The notes beneath the pieces are model-generated. The model was not told the origin of the DNA. It saw only the letters and a program-made list of their open reading frames with translations, and searched no databases. From contig NW_019211460.1 of assembly GCF_002443255.2 (NCBI RefSeq), positions 33,455,952-33,519,951 of the forward strand: a DNA stretch of 64,000 bases, in the 5' to 3' direction. Positions within the stretch are counted from its first letter, which is position 1; the number at the start of each line of letters is the position of its first letter. The position numbers were made by a program, and so were the translations under genes. Of the stretch, positions 15,902 through 26,847 are shown in pieces. This stretch comes from Varroa destructor (taxonomy: Eukaryota; Arthropoda; Arachnida; Mesostigmata; Varroidae).

Positions 15902-15952
15902 TGTGTGTGTGTGTGCGTGTGTGTGTGTGTGTTTGTTTGTTTGTTTGTTTGT
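15902..15952. repeat. Compound (GT)n-(GTTT)n microsatellite
   Basis: A GT run with one GC interruption passes directly into five GTTT units. Confidence 0.95.
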
Positions 15953-16710
15953 CGATAAATGAGAATAGGTGTATGCAATTCATAAGTTATGATTATGGTA
16001 GGTTGTGAATCGGCGACGTGAAATTGTTGTTTATTCATCAATAATAATTAATGATTAGGGGTGGATTATGTAGCGCCTTATTGTTTCAGTGTTGTAGGAA
16101 CTTGGGATTGCGCTTCGACATACTTCTTTCACATATATTCAGCAGTAGAAGTTATGCTCATTCATTATACAGAAATCCACCTTCAATCCGCATTGTTTCG
16201 TTTATATGGTCGCCATTTGTCTTGCTCTTTCAATTACTATATATAATACTTGGTGTATTATATAATGGGCACTCCCAATACAATGCTTCTAGCAGCCGTT
16301 GATAGTTGGCTCCCACGGATGAATTTCATTTGAATAACTTGTTTCTGATCTCGCCGATAGTCCGACAGACTTCATTCACTGCTCGACCCAAAGTCTGGCT
16401 TACCCATTCCAATATCGAACGCAATGACTGTTCTCCGCATTATCTGAGGGCTCTGTCTTCCTTCGTGCATGTATTTAGTAGGAACCGAGAAGTATCGACA
16501 TCGATTGCACTGAGACGCCGCTCCGTTGCGCATGTTCCCTTCGAGCAGTGCCTTACTCCGGGGCATTATAACACGTTTCGCCTACACAGCCTCCGAGGTA
16601 CCAAATGAGGTCAAAGCATCAAAGAGAAACAGCTCATGCCGGAGGCGGGCTAACAAAAAGAATTGTTTTTACTGTTTTTATTATTATGATCATCATCAGT
16701 AGTAGCAGCA

Positions 16711-16736
16711 TCGTCGTCGTCGTCGTCGTCGTCGTC
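16711..16736. repeat. (TCG)n microsatellite
   Basis: About eight to nine TCG units inside a longer ATC/AGT triplet-rich tract (16675-16755). Confidence 0.9.
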
Positions 16737-16902
16737 ATCACCGTCTTTATTATTTGGTTTATGAAGTAGTTTATGGCCGTTGGTATCTCTGTCTCTTACG
16801 GGACGCTGCTATGTGCAAGACAGGGGTTTCCTTTTGTTAACCCAGGTCTTTTGCTGCATGATTTCCATACTCGTTACCCAACGGCCAGCAACTGTTGGGT
16901 CC

Positions 16903-16919
16903 GGGGGGGGGGGGGGGGG
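16903..16919. repeat. G17 homopolymer
   Basis: Seventeen consecutive G residues. The exact length may be unreliable for sequencing reasons. Confidence 0.9.
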
Positions 16920-18150
16920 TAGATGAGACTTCCACCCATTCATAGATAAATACAACCGAGCACCTTGAGATTCAGTGATTATGCTGCGAACTCTCGCCAT
17001 TGGGATGCCTGTTCACGCGTTGTTTCAGGACAAATTAGGTATGAGGCACAGGTGACAGGGTAGACTCTCGATTTTCGCTGTCCATTTTTGCCACTGGCTA
17101 ACTTCCAGATCAACTTTGGGACATTTTTCTGGATACTACCTTCTCCATCTCCGCGTGTTTTTGTGGGTAGTTCGCTTTTACGAGCTCACAATTAAAATAG
17201 AACAGATCTTTTTTTTATTTTTGCATCGTATTGTCAATGATAATTATTCTCATCATCGTGTTGTCCGTAATAATCAGATCATCGAGTTCATAGACGAGTT
17301 CTTCCTGCGCTATGAATCATAATATTTTTCTATCTATTATTGTTGCTTTCTATGTACAAGTGCGTTCATACACGTATTTTTGTTTTTGCTTCTTGTTACT
17401 GTTGCCGTATCGATTCCTCGCGCAGAGAGCTGCTTCTTCCGTGGTGTTGTGTGCTATCTTTCTATGCCCGCTCCAATATAATGAGTTATATATATATATA
17501 TATAATAAGCGTAATCATAATAATATTGTTGTATTTGGATCACTATCATACATACTTTAGTCAGTATGACTAATACTCGAGAGTTATTTATACGCAAAAT
17601 ACCGAGTTCGTCAGAAGGCCCGCCTTAGGTCGTGGCGCTAGAGTCACTATGCTGAATTCCCTCCTATCGTATCGACAATCCTAAGACGCTCTCTTTCTAT
17701 AACTTTCTTGTTCAGTTCATAACGGGGTGCAACGTAAGTCTGTCGTTCGCTCTGTCTAACGTTGAAACGTTGAGAAACCATCGCCGTCTTGTATCATCAT
17801 TATGACCACCATCGTCATCATGGCGATGCTGATGGTGCTAGTGCGACCGCAGAGTTAGCATGATTGTGTCACTCGCTACCTCCTTCTTCTCTATCATCTA
17901 GCGTTATTGGCCTTGCGGCGATTCCTCTGGGTTCGCATCCTTTTGTCCCTGGCCAAAAACCGGATGGCCTGAATGAACGTTTATGTTCGACTATCGCCAG
18001 CGATACAGATTGCGTTGCTCGTTTTCAGTCTGCCTGCCGATAGTTGTGATAGCAGGCGCAATGTCAGGCGCTATTGCTTCTTCATGCATGTGTTATAATA
18101 GTATATCTAAGCGCATGCATGCATAGCGCTATAAAGGAAGCTGTTTCTGT

Positions 18151-18209
18151 GGCTGCCGCCGCCGCCGCCGCCGCCGCGTACCGGGTTCTGGTACGGTGTG
18201 GCGGCAGCC
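18151..18209. repeat. Hairpin with a GCC-repeat arm
   Basis: GGCTGCCGCC (18151-18160) pairs perfectly with GGCGGCAGCC (18200-18209). Inside, GTACC (18178-18182) pairs with GGTAC (18190-18194). The left side holds a (GCC)n run without a matching right side, suggesting that the repeat expanded within one arm. Confidence 0.7.
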
Positions 18210-21200
18210 GCCTTTCGTCTGGCTAATAACGGGCGTTTAGCCTGACACATTGGAGGGGCGGGCGCTCCGGGGGCCCCAGCGACATCATCGCCAACATCAA
18301 GAACACCTCCGCCACCACTACTACTACGAATGCAGCCGCTGCGGCGTCGTCAGCGAACCGACGTCTGAATTGGGAAAGAGGAGCCACACAGACACGGTCA
18401 GCGTCAACTAACAGAAAACGAGACAAGCATACACACAAAGGGAGCAAAATAGAAGAGGAAGATGAAGTGGGAACCGAGCCAATGAAAGGAAAAAAGAACC
18501 AAATCTGTGGGCCAGTGAGCCGCGCACTCACACACGACCACGAGAACGTATACAAACCACTGAACCCGCCTAAACGATCCTGCCTCTCCCTGTTGCCGAG
18601 CCACTCGTAGTGCCATTGCTGAGCGTATGTTCAGCTCCAGGTGCCAATCGAGAAGAGTCGCACAAACTGAGCTAAGAACATAAGAGTAAGAGATATACAT
18701 ATATGTGTATATATGTATAACAACTAGACACAACTCCCTATGCCGAAGTGGCAAAGCATAGAATGTTGGTTTAGCAGGCAGATATAATGCCGCGTTACTG
18801 ATATTAGCGTCGTGGTCGCCATCTTTTCTTTCCTCAGCGTGTGCTCGACGTTTCGGTTCCGCAGGCGCCAGCGAGATGAGTAGGGAAGAACAACATGAAG
18901 AGGGAGGAATGACCAAATGCAACATAAACGGGGGTGACAGACGACGTCGCGAGCCAGCTCGACCTGTCGTCCGCTTCGGCGGTGATAAATGTAAACAACG
19001 CATCACACGACACAAATGTTTGCCACATTCAAAATTGACAATTTTAACTACGACTATAATCCTGATCAGTAAAACTGCGAACAACAATAACAAAGGCGAT
19101 AAGTTAATATTAAATCAGTTTGGTAAACTGAAGATCCGCAGAGAAAAGCAGCTCGAGCACATGCGAAATAACTGACAGAGTGGGGTCATGGAGCTCTGCC
19201 GGGGGATTTTACGCATCGTCAAAATGAGCATCAGGTCGAATTAATGGGGGGCGTGCACGTTTAAGCAAATACAGGACAGTTCGACAAATGTATGGAAAAC
19301 GCCCACATGTACAGTGTGCCACGTACATACGTACACGTACATGCATAACATTCCTGAAAGACAAAGGGAGAGGCCATACACGAATCGATTTATTCCAATC
19401 GTGCTATCTGTGTATCTCAATCCGAATACAAATCACAATCGTCCAACTAGTGAATTGGGCGCTATCAAAGGTTGCCTACCCTTTCGCTGCCCAGTCGATT
19501 GGTGTGGTTAAATCTACAAGTTTGACGAGGGCAAGCTATGATGAAATAATGGAAATATGGTTGGCCAACGGAAGTACTAACGTTGTCATTTGCCTCTTGT
19601 TTGATGCTTTGCCGATACGATAACGCGGCCATCTGAGTGTGGACACTTCAAATGCACCGTGAAGAAGAGTGCTGCGTTTGTCAGAAGTTGGCCGTGTGGC
19701 TGCTGCCGTAAGAGCGGCGAATCAAATAGCAGTGTAAAGAGGCGACCTCACTGATCACGAGTCGGTCATGGGCGGCACTTCGCGACGATGAAAGCCGTCA
19801 ACACGGACAAAAAAAAAATAGGCAGACAATTCAGTTACAGAAGAAAAGGAAAAAGTCGCTGAATAGCCACTGCAGCAGAGACGGCAAGAAGACAAAGGCG
19901 GCGGTAACGACGGTAGGTCCAACAAAATTGATGCGACGACAAATTTGACTTTCGTGCGCTGCGCATTTACAACAGAGACAAACGGCGCCTGAAGAAGCCA
20001 CGGTGGTCGCGATCAGGGGCAGTAGCTGCTTACAATAAGGATAGAGGGCAGGCTCTCTAGCTCTGTTGTAATTTGTACAAGGAACGACAACAGAGAGATA
20101 ACGACGAGGAAGGAGAAGGGCGAGAAAAGAAAAACTCATCTCTAAACAAAAATTTGACAAAAAAAAAAACAGCAACACTTGCGGTATAAAGAGACAGTTG
20201 TGAATGAAGAGGAAGCGATAAGCTGAAGTATGTGAGTGGGGGCACCGAAAGCTTCACGGCCTCGTGCGGAAAAGCTAAGATAGGAAAAATGCAGTGGCGG
20301 AAACAAATGTAACAGCTGGACTATCGTTTGCAGTGGACTTGATTTTGTCAACGAGAGACTCGACCAACGGGTTACGTAAAAATGATTCCCGCAATTCAAT
20401 AAGATATGCTATCATCTTCCAGAAGATGAGAGATCAGACACACCAGATCGCTACTGAGAATAGTTATGATCGTCGTTGGCGGATTGACGCCGTACGTATA
20501 CGCTCCATTGGCTTATATCATCTATATTTGGGCGGTGGAGCGGCTTTTATCTCATAGAAGCGGATAATTGTTACACAATGAAGACGAGTAATCAGTTAAT
20601 ATCAAACCTGAACGCTTCATGGAAATCGGCTTACCCTAAATCTAACCATTCGACGGTGTTCTATGTGTTTATGTGTTTACATAGATAACGGAGTGATACA
20701 GCGGAAGAAGCGTGCCTCCCATAGCGAAGACAGACGACCGGAATCGAGATTGAATAAATACCTTTTGTAGGCATAGTACATAGGGTTCGAGATAATAATA
20801 CTAGTTATAATCTGAATACTATTTCACAGTTTATATACAAAGGTTGGTTTCGATTCGTGATGAAGATGATGATCCGCGAGGACGAGTTTCTTACTAAAGT
20901 TGGAGAGTGGCGTCTTCATTGACTTTATTTTATTTTACTTTACATTGTCTTTATGGATTTTGCATTTTTTTTTTGAAGGTATCGATCATTGTTGTCTTCT
21001 TTCACTAAAATCAAGTGTTACACCATTAGTTAATTTTTTGGCGATTAGTCGTACGACACGTGTTCGTTGTGTAGATATCCGATCTAGATCTATGTTGTTC
21101 TTCTCCATATGCAAGACATTGATGGGTTATATCTACTCATCGATCAATCGGGCGCTCGTCGAAATAGTTCCTATGTATCCACGGAGGCTTCGTTGTCGAA

Positions 21201-21214
21201 TGTCGCTTTGCCGA

Positions 21215-21220
21215 TTTATT
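21215..21220 (-). promoter_or_regulatory. Candidate polyadenylation signal for the ladybird gene
   Basis: An AATAAA hexamer (TTTATT on the plus strand) lies about 350 nt downstream of the stop codon. Other A/T-rich hexamers occur further on (around 20930), so this is only the nearest canonical candidate. The 3' UTR would then run roughly 21200-21568 and contain an AT microsatellite. Confidence 0.3.
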
Positions 21221-21498
21221 TCATACATGCATTATAAATTCTTCAAAAGCAATGTCGATAACAGTTCCTCACCAACTACTACAATGACTTGATCCAATCG
21301 TTCATCACTCAACGACGTCAGTGACTCATTTCCAACGTTATCCCGATTGATACCGCTCATCCCGTAGATCTAACGCGTATCACGTCCCGCTGTTGTATCA
21401 GGTCCATCGTCGTCATCATCATTCTTCTGCTTCTGCTAATAGCCATAGCACGAGCTTGTTGGTTCTGCTTCCATCAAATATGTGTATCGCTTCCATAC

Positions 21499-21520
21499 AT
21501 ATATATATATATATATATAT
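21499..21520. repeat. (AT)n microsatellite in the probable 3' UTR
   Basis: Eleven AT units, about 50-70 nt beyond the ladybird stop codon. Confidence 0.9.
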
Positions 21521-21568
21521 CGTTTTTCTCTCTTTATGTATATATAATAACAGACTGCTGCAAACCGC

Positions 21569-22242
21569 CTAGGGTCGGGGAGGAGACTGACTGAGCTCGT
21601 GTATCGACGGCGGTGAACTGACGGCTCTCTGGTCCGCTTCCGCAGCGGCAGCGGCTGCGGCCGCAGCGGCGGCTGCCTGCGCCGCCCGAAGTGCTGCTGT
21701 CGCTGCTGCTGCTGATGACGGCGTAGGGGCTACGCTGCCGGGCACCGCGAGCAGAGGTCCACCAGGGCCAACGGCCATTAAAGGTCCGGCAACCCCGGCT
21801 ACGCTTGCACCCGCTGCTCCTGCTCCTATTGGATGTCCATGCTGTTGCGCAGCTTGGGCCTGCGCTTGTGCCACTGCCGAGGCAACTGCCGCTGCCTGGT
21901 GGAGGGCCTCCTTGCTAAAGTTGCAGCCCATTTCCTGAATGTTCTCGAGGAGGCTCTTGTGCAGAGAGTGCATTTTCGCTGCGTCCATATCCTTTTTCAG
22001 CTCCTCCATGTCCCTTTTCAGCTTGGCGCGTCGGTTCTGGAACCACGTAATCACCTGTGCATTGGTCAGACCCAACGATAACGCGATCTCATCACGGTCC
22101 GCTGGCGACAGGTACTTCTGGTAGAGGAATCGCTTCTCCAACTCGAAGATCTGATGATTCGTAAACGCCGTCCGAGACTTCCGCTTCTTTTTCGGCTGTG
22201 ATGATCTTCCGCCGTACATGCCGTTCGGGTCCCGGACACCTT
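21569..22242 (-). CDS. lb (Lbx): Ladybird/Lbx homeobox transcription factor, terminal coding exon
   Basis: Sequence-specific DNA-binding repressor or activator of the NK-like homeobox class; ladybird genes specify subsets of muscle, heart and neural cells in flies and limb muscle precursors in vertebrates. The exon begins after a splice acceptor (TTTTGCAG, minus strand, AG at 22244-22243). Its first two bases complete a Glu codon begun in the previous exon. It encodes about 224 residues: a short linker (DPNGMYGG), a KKKRKSR basic start, and a complete 60-residue homeodomain (22186-22007). The homeodomain has W48, F49, Q50, N51 and R53 and the Lbx-typical Thr47 ([16 protein letters not shown]). 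Next come a [12 protein letters not shown] helix and an HKSLLEN motif recalling insect ladybird, then an Ala/Gly/Pro-rich tail with 12 consecutive alanines (mixed codons), ending SPPRP and TAG. The frame stays open 121 nt into the upstream intron, so an ATG at 22363 is probably not the real start. The amino-terminal exons lie further upstream. Family identity is very secure; orthology to one named fly paralogue cannot be assigned. Confidence 0.96.
21572..21922 (-). other. Low-complexity Ala/Gly/Pro tail of the ladybird protein
   Basis: The carboxy-terminal region downstream of the HKSLLEN block is made of alanine, glutamine, glycine and proline tracts. Near the end is a run of 12 alanines encoded by a mixture of GCA, GCC, GCG and GCT codons, followed by a Ser/Pro-rich terminus. 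Mixed codons argue that the alanine tract is maintained at protein level and is not a fresh trinucleotide expansion. Alanine-rich tracts in homeoproteins are often linked to transcriptional repression; that function here is inferred. Confidence 0.85.
22007..22186 (-). other. Homeodomain coding segment (60 codons)
   Basis: This is the homeodomain of the ladybird exon. Helix 1 carries [17 protein letters not shown], helix 2 [13 protein letters not shown] and the recognition helix [16 protein letters not shown]. All invariant core residues (L16, F20, W48, F49, N51, R53) are present, so the domain should fold and bind DNA. There is no frameshift or premature stop. Confidence 0.96.
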
Positions 22243-22256
22243 CTGCAAAATTGACA
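22243..22256 (-). promoter_or_regulatory. Splice acceptor of the homeobox exon
   Basis: On the minus strand the sequence reads TGTCAATTTTGCAG followed by AAGGTGTCC. The tract before the AG is only moderately pyrimidine-rich. The position just upstream of the homeodomain, within an Glu-Gly-x-Arg-Asp stretch, matches where vertebrate LBX genes have their single intron, as I recall it. Confidence 0.8.
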
Positions 22257-24736
22257 CGGACAAGAACGCAGAAACAAAGGAAACACAATAAAGAATACAG
22301 TGTTGAATTTTTCTTGTTGTACATGTTGCGGCTGCTGTTAATGTGTTGGGTGACGGACGCCACCTACCATGACGAACATGTTCAGTCTTCGCTGAATAAC
22401 ATAGAATGTCTAACAACGCAATGAACAGGTTTAAGAAGACTCATGTGCTACAGAAAGATGATGCGGAAAACTCTCACGACAGAGGTCGCAACGACATGAT
22501 CTCATAGTTTAATAGCACAAGCTAAAATTTGTTGTAATTATCGCTAGAATTGTTTCGGTGTGTTTTGACAGTACCGGACAGGGCGCATTTAGGATACAGG
22601 CCAAGCTAGATTCACCGTGACCTTAGACAATACGAACAGACAAGGAATCAGTTACCAGCGGCAGGACGTATAAACTGGATGAGGACAGGTCGTTTACTAG
22701 ATGCGCTGGTGTTAAGACGACTAAGCATAGGTGAGCGACAAAACGATGGTAGTTCTTACATTACGGAAGATGCTCTCGACAAGAACACTTACTACAAAAT
22801 GAGTACTAGGTACTGCATAGCCGCACACTCGAGGACATAGACGTGTCTATATTCTCGAATGTGCGGTTGTGCATATATATATATGCGCGTATGTAGTAGC
22901 AGAGGAACGCGGTTTGCACAGCCTGCTGCTATGGCCAGAGTCGGTTGTAACCTAAAAGGCAGTGTGTGCACTAAGAGCAACTAGGTGCTAGGCGTTACTC
23001 TACCCCCCAGCTTTGTCTCCTCACGGAGTCCCCGTTTGTCGTTTTTCCTTTGAATGGCTTTGTGTGTCAATACAACATTTGCAGCACTTATGGCAGCCAG
23101 ATATACGATCGTTATGCTACATTAATCGGACGAATACGACGCGACCTGCGATACACATGTGGTTTACATTTGTCGCTCGCTAGCTGCTGCTCTTCACCCT
23201 CATCCCTACACCAGCCCAACTATTCTATCCATCCCTCTCTCTCAGAGACACTTCTTGTCAGAGAAGCTGTCAACTGTTTAGTTAGAAACTACTGTTATAG
23301 GCGACTACTATGTAACGGCGCCGATCATGGCTTCCAGAAAATAAAAAATGTATTAGCTTCTTACAGCTATGGTCGTGTAACGTTGTTTTTGCTCGAGATA
23401 AAGAGCCTATCGGTGCACAGTCCCACATGTACCTAAGAAATGTACACGCGAAGTATTTATTGAACTAATAGCACATGATCCTATGGTTGACAAATTTGTC
23501 GTAATCTGATTAAATCGTGTGTCGGCAAATGCGTGCGACAAGATAAGCTTCTGTGCTTCATATACCTACGGATCGAACCTGTACAGGTCAGCTCAATGCG
23601 GTAGGATCGACGGAACGACCTATCTAATAACCGCGCTCACGACGAAATTCGGTAATACAGTTTAAGTCGTATTAAAGTCACTTTGCAATTGAGCGGATCT
23701 GCAATTGTGTGTATAATATGCAGGAAATGCGACTACTGTTACATTAATATTGTCGGTTATTGCTGAGGTCGGGATTCACGGGCCTGAAGTCGCGTGCGCA
23801 AAGCGGAGCAAACCCGCCCCACGAAACGGACGTGACGGGGAGGCTTTGGACCCGCCTCCTTATCTCGTTACCTTGGCCATTTCACTACCATCATCATCAT
23901 CACCATAACCGCCGTCGTTCGTTGTGAGATCGACTCGAATCGAGGTTACTACAAGTCTGCGTTAATATAAATGTATTTGATCGAGGCGTTTGCGTACGCC
24001 GCATTGCTCGTCGTGGCGACGACCCATTACTATCGTCTATAATGGATGAACTCGGTTATGAAAGTAGCCCCTCCTCTCGAAAGTCACGGCTGGGTCGGTG
24101 GAGCGTTGAGTACAAAATGGAACCAACAAAATCGTAGCAGAGTAACGCCAGCCGCAATAGCAACAGCCTCAGCGAAAACGGTCAAATCATTTTCCGTTCT
24201 TAGTAGCAACGACGAATGATCGTCGTCGCCCGATAGCTATTGCCCCCTTCACAAACGATTACTAGTGCTACCAGTTTGTAGGCGACGATGATGTTTTGAC
24301 GCACCAATCAGCACGGAGCGATCTATGAGCGAGAGGTAGCGGCGTCGCCAAGCGAATGGTCGTCATCATAACAACAGTCGCTATGGCAGGCAACGCCGAA
24401 GAACTAGAACTGACTGAGTAAGCGAGCGAAAAAGCATATGACTATTATGCGACGACAACGGCGCTCGGTTATCTGGCAAGCGCACAGGAGCTCCTGCCGG
24501 AGACGTCGCCAGCAGCAGTCTTTCCTCCATACTTTCGCATCGTGAAGTGGCAAAGTGGAGACGAGGCACGTCATCGCCGACTGCCAAGCATCTCTTGCGT
24601 TGACCCATACAATTGAGACTGACGCGTAGATACATATATATAGCGAGTGCTGGCATCGTTAACGATAACGCTTATGGTATGCACGTTTTAGTTCGCTGCT
24701 ATTCAACAACAGAGTGACAACGGCGTTATTTATTTG

Positions 24737-24737
<1 letters not shown>

Positions 24738-24770
<33 letters not shown>
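24738..24770. repeat. (CTG)n microsatellite
   Basis: Eleven CTG units. An overlapping plus-strand frame turns this into a leucine run, which is best treated as a repeat artefact. Confidence 0.95.
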
Positions 24771-24771
<1 letters not shown>

Positions 24772-25513
24772 CGTTTGACAGACTCCCGCCTTCGCGCCGT
24801 AAAGCGCTCAGTTACAGCTGGCTCTGTATGGAAGCCTTTGCAACGATGACAAAACGAGGAGCCAGCCAATCAGCCCTCATGTCGCAACGATTTACTCTCC
24901 CAACAACGACAACAACAACGCTAATAACTCAACAGTAAAAAGCAAGCCGACACATAATATGAATCCCGGTCATTTTAGCGTTCGTCGAACGTTGCTTAGA
25001 AGGTGACAAAAAAATCGACAGTGTGACAACCAACTCCCAGGATCACTCGTTGTATGGAAATACCAAGGAAGCGCCGCTGAGAGAAGAGGAAAGCAGAAGT
25101 TGGAAAAACATAACCACTGGAAGAAGAAGAACTAGCTGCCAGCGCCTGACAATTGTTAGCCCGATGTTGCTGAAGACGGACCGACAAATGAACGGATAGA
25201 CAACAGAATAGCAGATTACAGCCATTTGAAAAAGTGCAACGCATTGCCATTGACGAGGAACAGAAATCTGCGCATTGTACAGACAGCGGCGGAAGTCAAC
25301 GGAATGGCCATCGATATAATAGCCATTACGTCGCCACCTTTACGTAAAAGGGCGACGATTTTTCCGCATATTCTTTATTAGTGTCTGTTGCATCAATAAT
25401 TGGTAACAGCTTGATGAAATGAACTCTTGTCGACCTTACCAACGAGACAACGGGATGGGTGCGAGCTTGCCATTTCGGGCACAACCGTGCGTACTGCTAT
25501 GCCGTGCGACACG

Positions 25514-25514
<1 letters not shown>

Positions 25515-25561
<47 letters not shown>
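25515..25561. repeat. (TA)n microsatellite
   Basis: The longest TA run in the window, about 23 units, within the putative ladybird intron. Ile/Tyr repeats in overlapping frames come from this tract. Confidence 0.95.
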
Positions 25562-25563
<2 letters not shown>

Positions 25564-26370
25564 TAAATAATAGATAACTCGACGCTATCCAATATGTTGT
25601 TTATCATTATCAGCGCCGTAAACATGGCACGCGTTAATTTTAGCGACACTGGCTGGACAATGCAAATCTTTCTCTTTGTCGCCAACAAACAAACTATCTG
25701 CTGTTTCCTCATACGTCCCCGTCGACTAATTTGGCGCACGGCAACAACATACAACAAGTAACGCCCGAACGCTTCTTGGTACAAAACGGTACGCGCGGCC
25801 CGAGACAGCCCAGCACGTAACGTAGCCTCGTACAAGTATCTCCAGCAAAATGAAAAACCCACCAAGTAGCAAGTGGTAGGCTTGCTTCCCGCGCCAAAAT
25901 GGCCTAAGCTGGATTGTGATTAATTGGGATTTAATTAGTTAATTAAAGCAACGAGCGTGTGTGCTGCGTTCGCTACAGAGTGACTTCTACAAAACCTAGA
26001 ATTAAAAATAACGACAGAAGTTACTACGTCGACGATGACGATTTTTCTGTTATCAATATTATTGCTATAATTCAATACTATTACCGTCATAATTATGCCC
26101 AGTGAAAACTCTGTGCAAAACGTACCACCTACGGTACCTCATTATACTTATTCAAATAGCTCTCAGACATTGTACTTTTCTACGTACGCTTCCGAGTCGT
26201 CGACCGATGGTCGATTCAGTCACATAAGATCCCGACCAGCCTCGCCTTCCGAGTCGAGTTCGAAAGACACCACTAACAAGAACGGGGGCTAATCCTCGCT
26301 TCTAAATTGTTACTTCTGTTCTTGAGGCCTGTGTAAGTTCGTCGTCAATGGTCCAGTGACTTGCCATCCT

Positions 26371-26426
26371 GCGTATTGCTAAACAGCTGCTGCTGCTGCT
26401 GCTGCAGCAGCTGTTTAGCATATACG
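26371..26426. repeat. Near-perfect 23-bp hairpin
   Basis: The left arm (26371-26393) and right arm (26403-26426) are reverse complements, with one extra base in the right arm. Both share the core TGCTAAACAGCTGCTGC. The loop is nine bases of CTG repeat. A transcript from either strand would fold into a precursor-sized stem. It lies inside the putative ladybird intron. Confidence 0.85.
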
Positions 26427-26805
26427 CAAAACACAAGGAAAAAATACGTTGCGACGGTCGCGTGGTCATCGGACGATCGGCGGTTATACCCAGAAAGTAA
26501 CTCTCGTTCGATTGCTGGTTATCTTCTTTCCTTCTTTGTTCGTTCCTATCAGAAACGCTCGACTAATTGCTGAGTCAATATTCAGCATAGTCTCTGCGCT
26601 GACGGCAACATTGCTTTATTAGGCAGCAGAGTGTCCTTTACTTCGGGCCCTTTCAATCAAATACTACTAATAATAATAGTAAGCGGCATTTTTGGCCAGC
26701 GGCCTGCGCCAAAAGTCACGCTTCCTTCAGGAGTGATGCTGCGTTCTGTGCAATCCTCGAAAAAAACGCAACGATATGATATCGCAGTGTCTGTTTGGAT
26801 ATTGC

Positions 26806-26808
<3 letters not shown>

Positions 26809-26846
<38 letters not shown>
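26809..26846. repeat. (TA)n microsatellite
   Basis: About 19 TA units, 1.25 kb from the previous TA tract. Confidence 0.95.

Positions 26847-26847
<1 letters not shown>

Larger units (their letters stand above)
1..21214. other. Gene-poor downstream flank
   Basis: No open frame here has a recognisable domain. The longest (minus 18404-19093, 229 codons) is hydrophobic and compositionally skewed and is overlapped by other open frames. A GC-richer patch at 6500-6800 is open on both strands, and another at about 2850-3650 is open on the minus strand; neither gave a family match. About 14940-15260 is low-complexity sequence rich in ATC/ATT triplets. Microsatellites and hairpins are listed separately. 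Exons under about 30 codons could be missed. Confidence 0.6.

Noticed and set aside
17901..17942. A-box/B-box-like pair (TAGCGTTATTGG and GGTTCGCATCC)
   Set aside because: The spacing is about ten bases too short for a tRNA and no cloverleaf forms.
18404..19093. 229-codon minus-strand open frame, the second longest in the window
   Set aside because: Its composition is Leu/Val/Phe-rich and follows local base bias, other frames over the same bases are also open, and no domain, signal or splice context supports it.
22243..22363. Amino-terminal extension of the homeobox frame starting at an ATG at 22363
   Set aside because: The stretch is hydrophobic and unlike Lbx, and a splice acceptor sits exactly where the conserved part begins, so it is read as intron.
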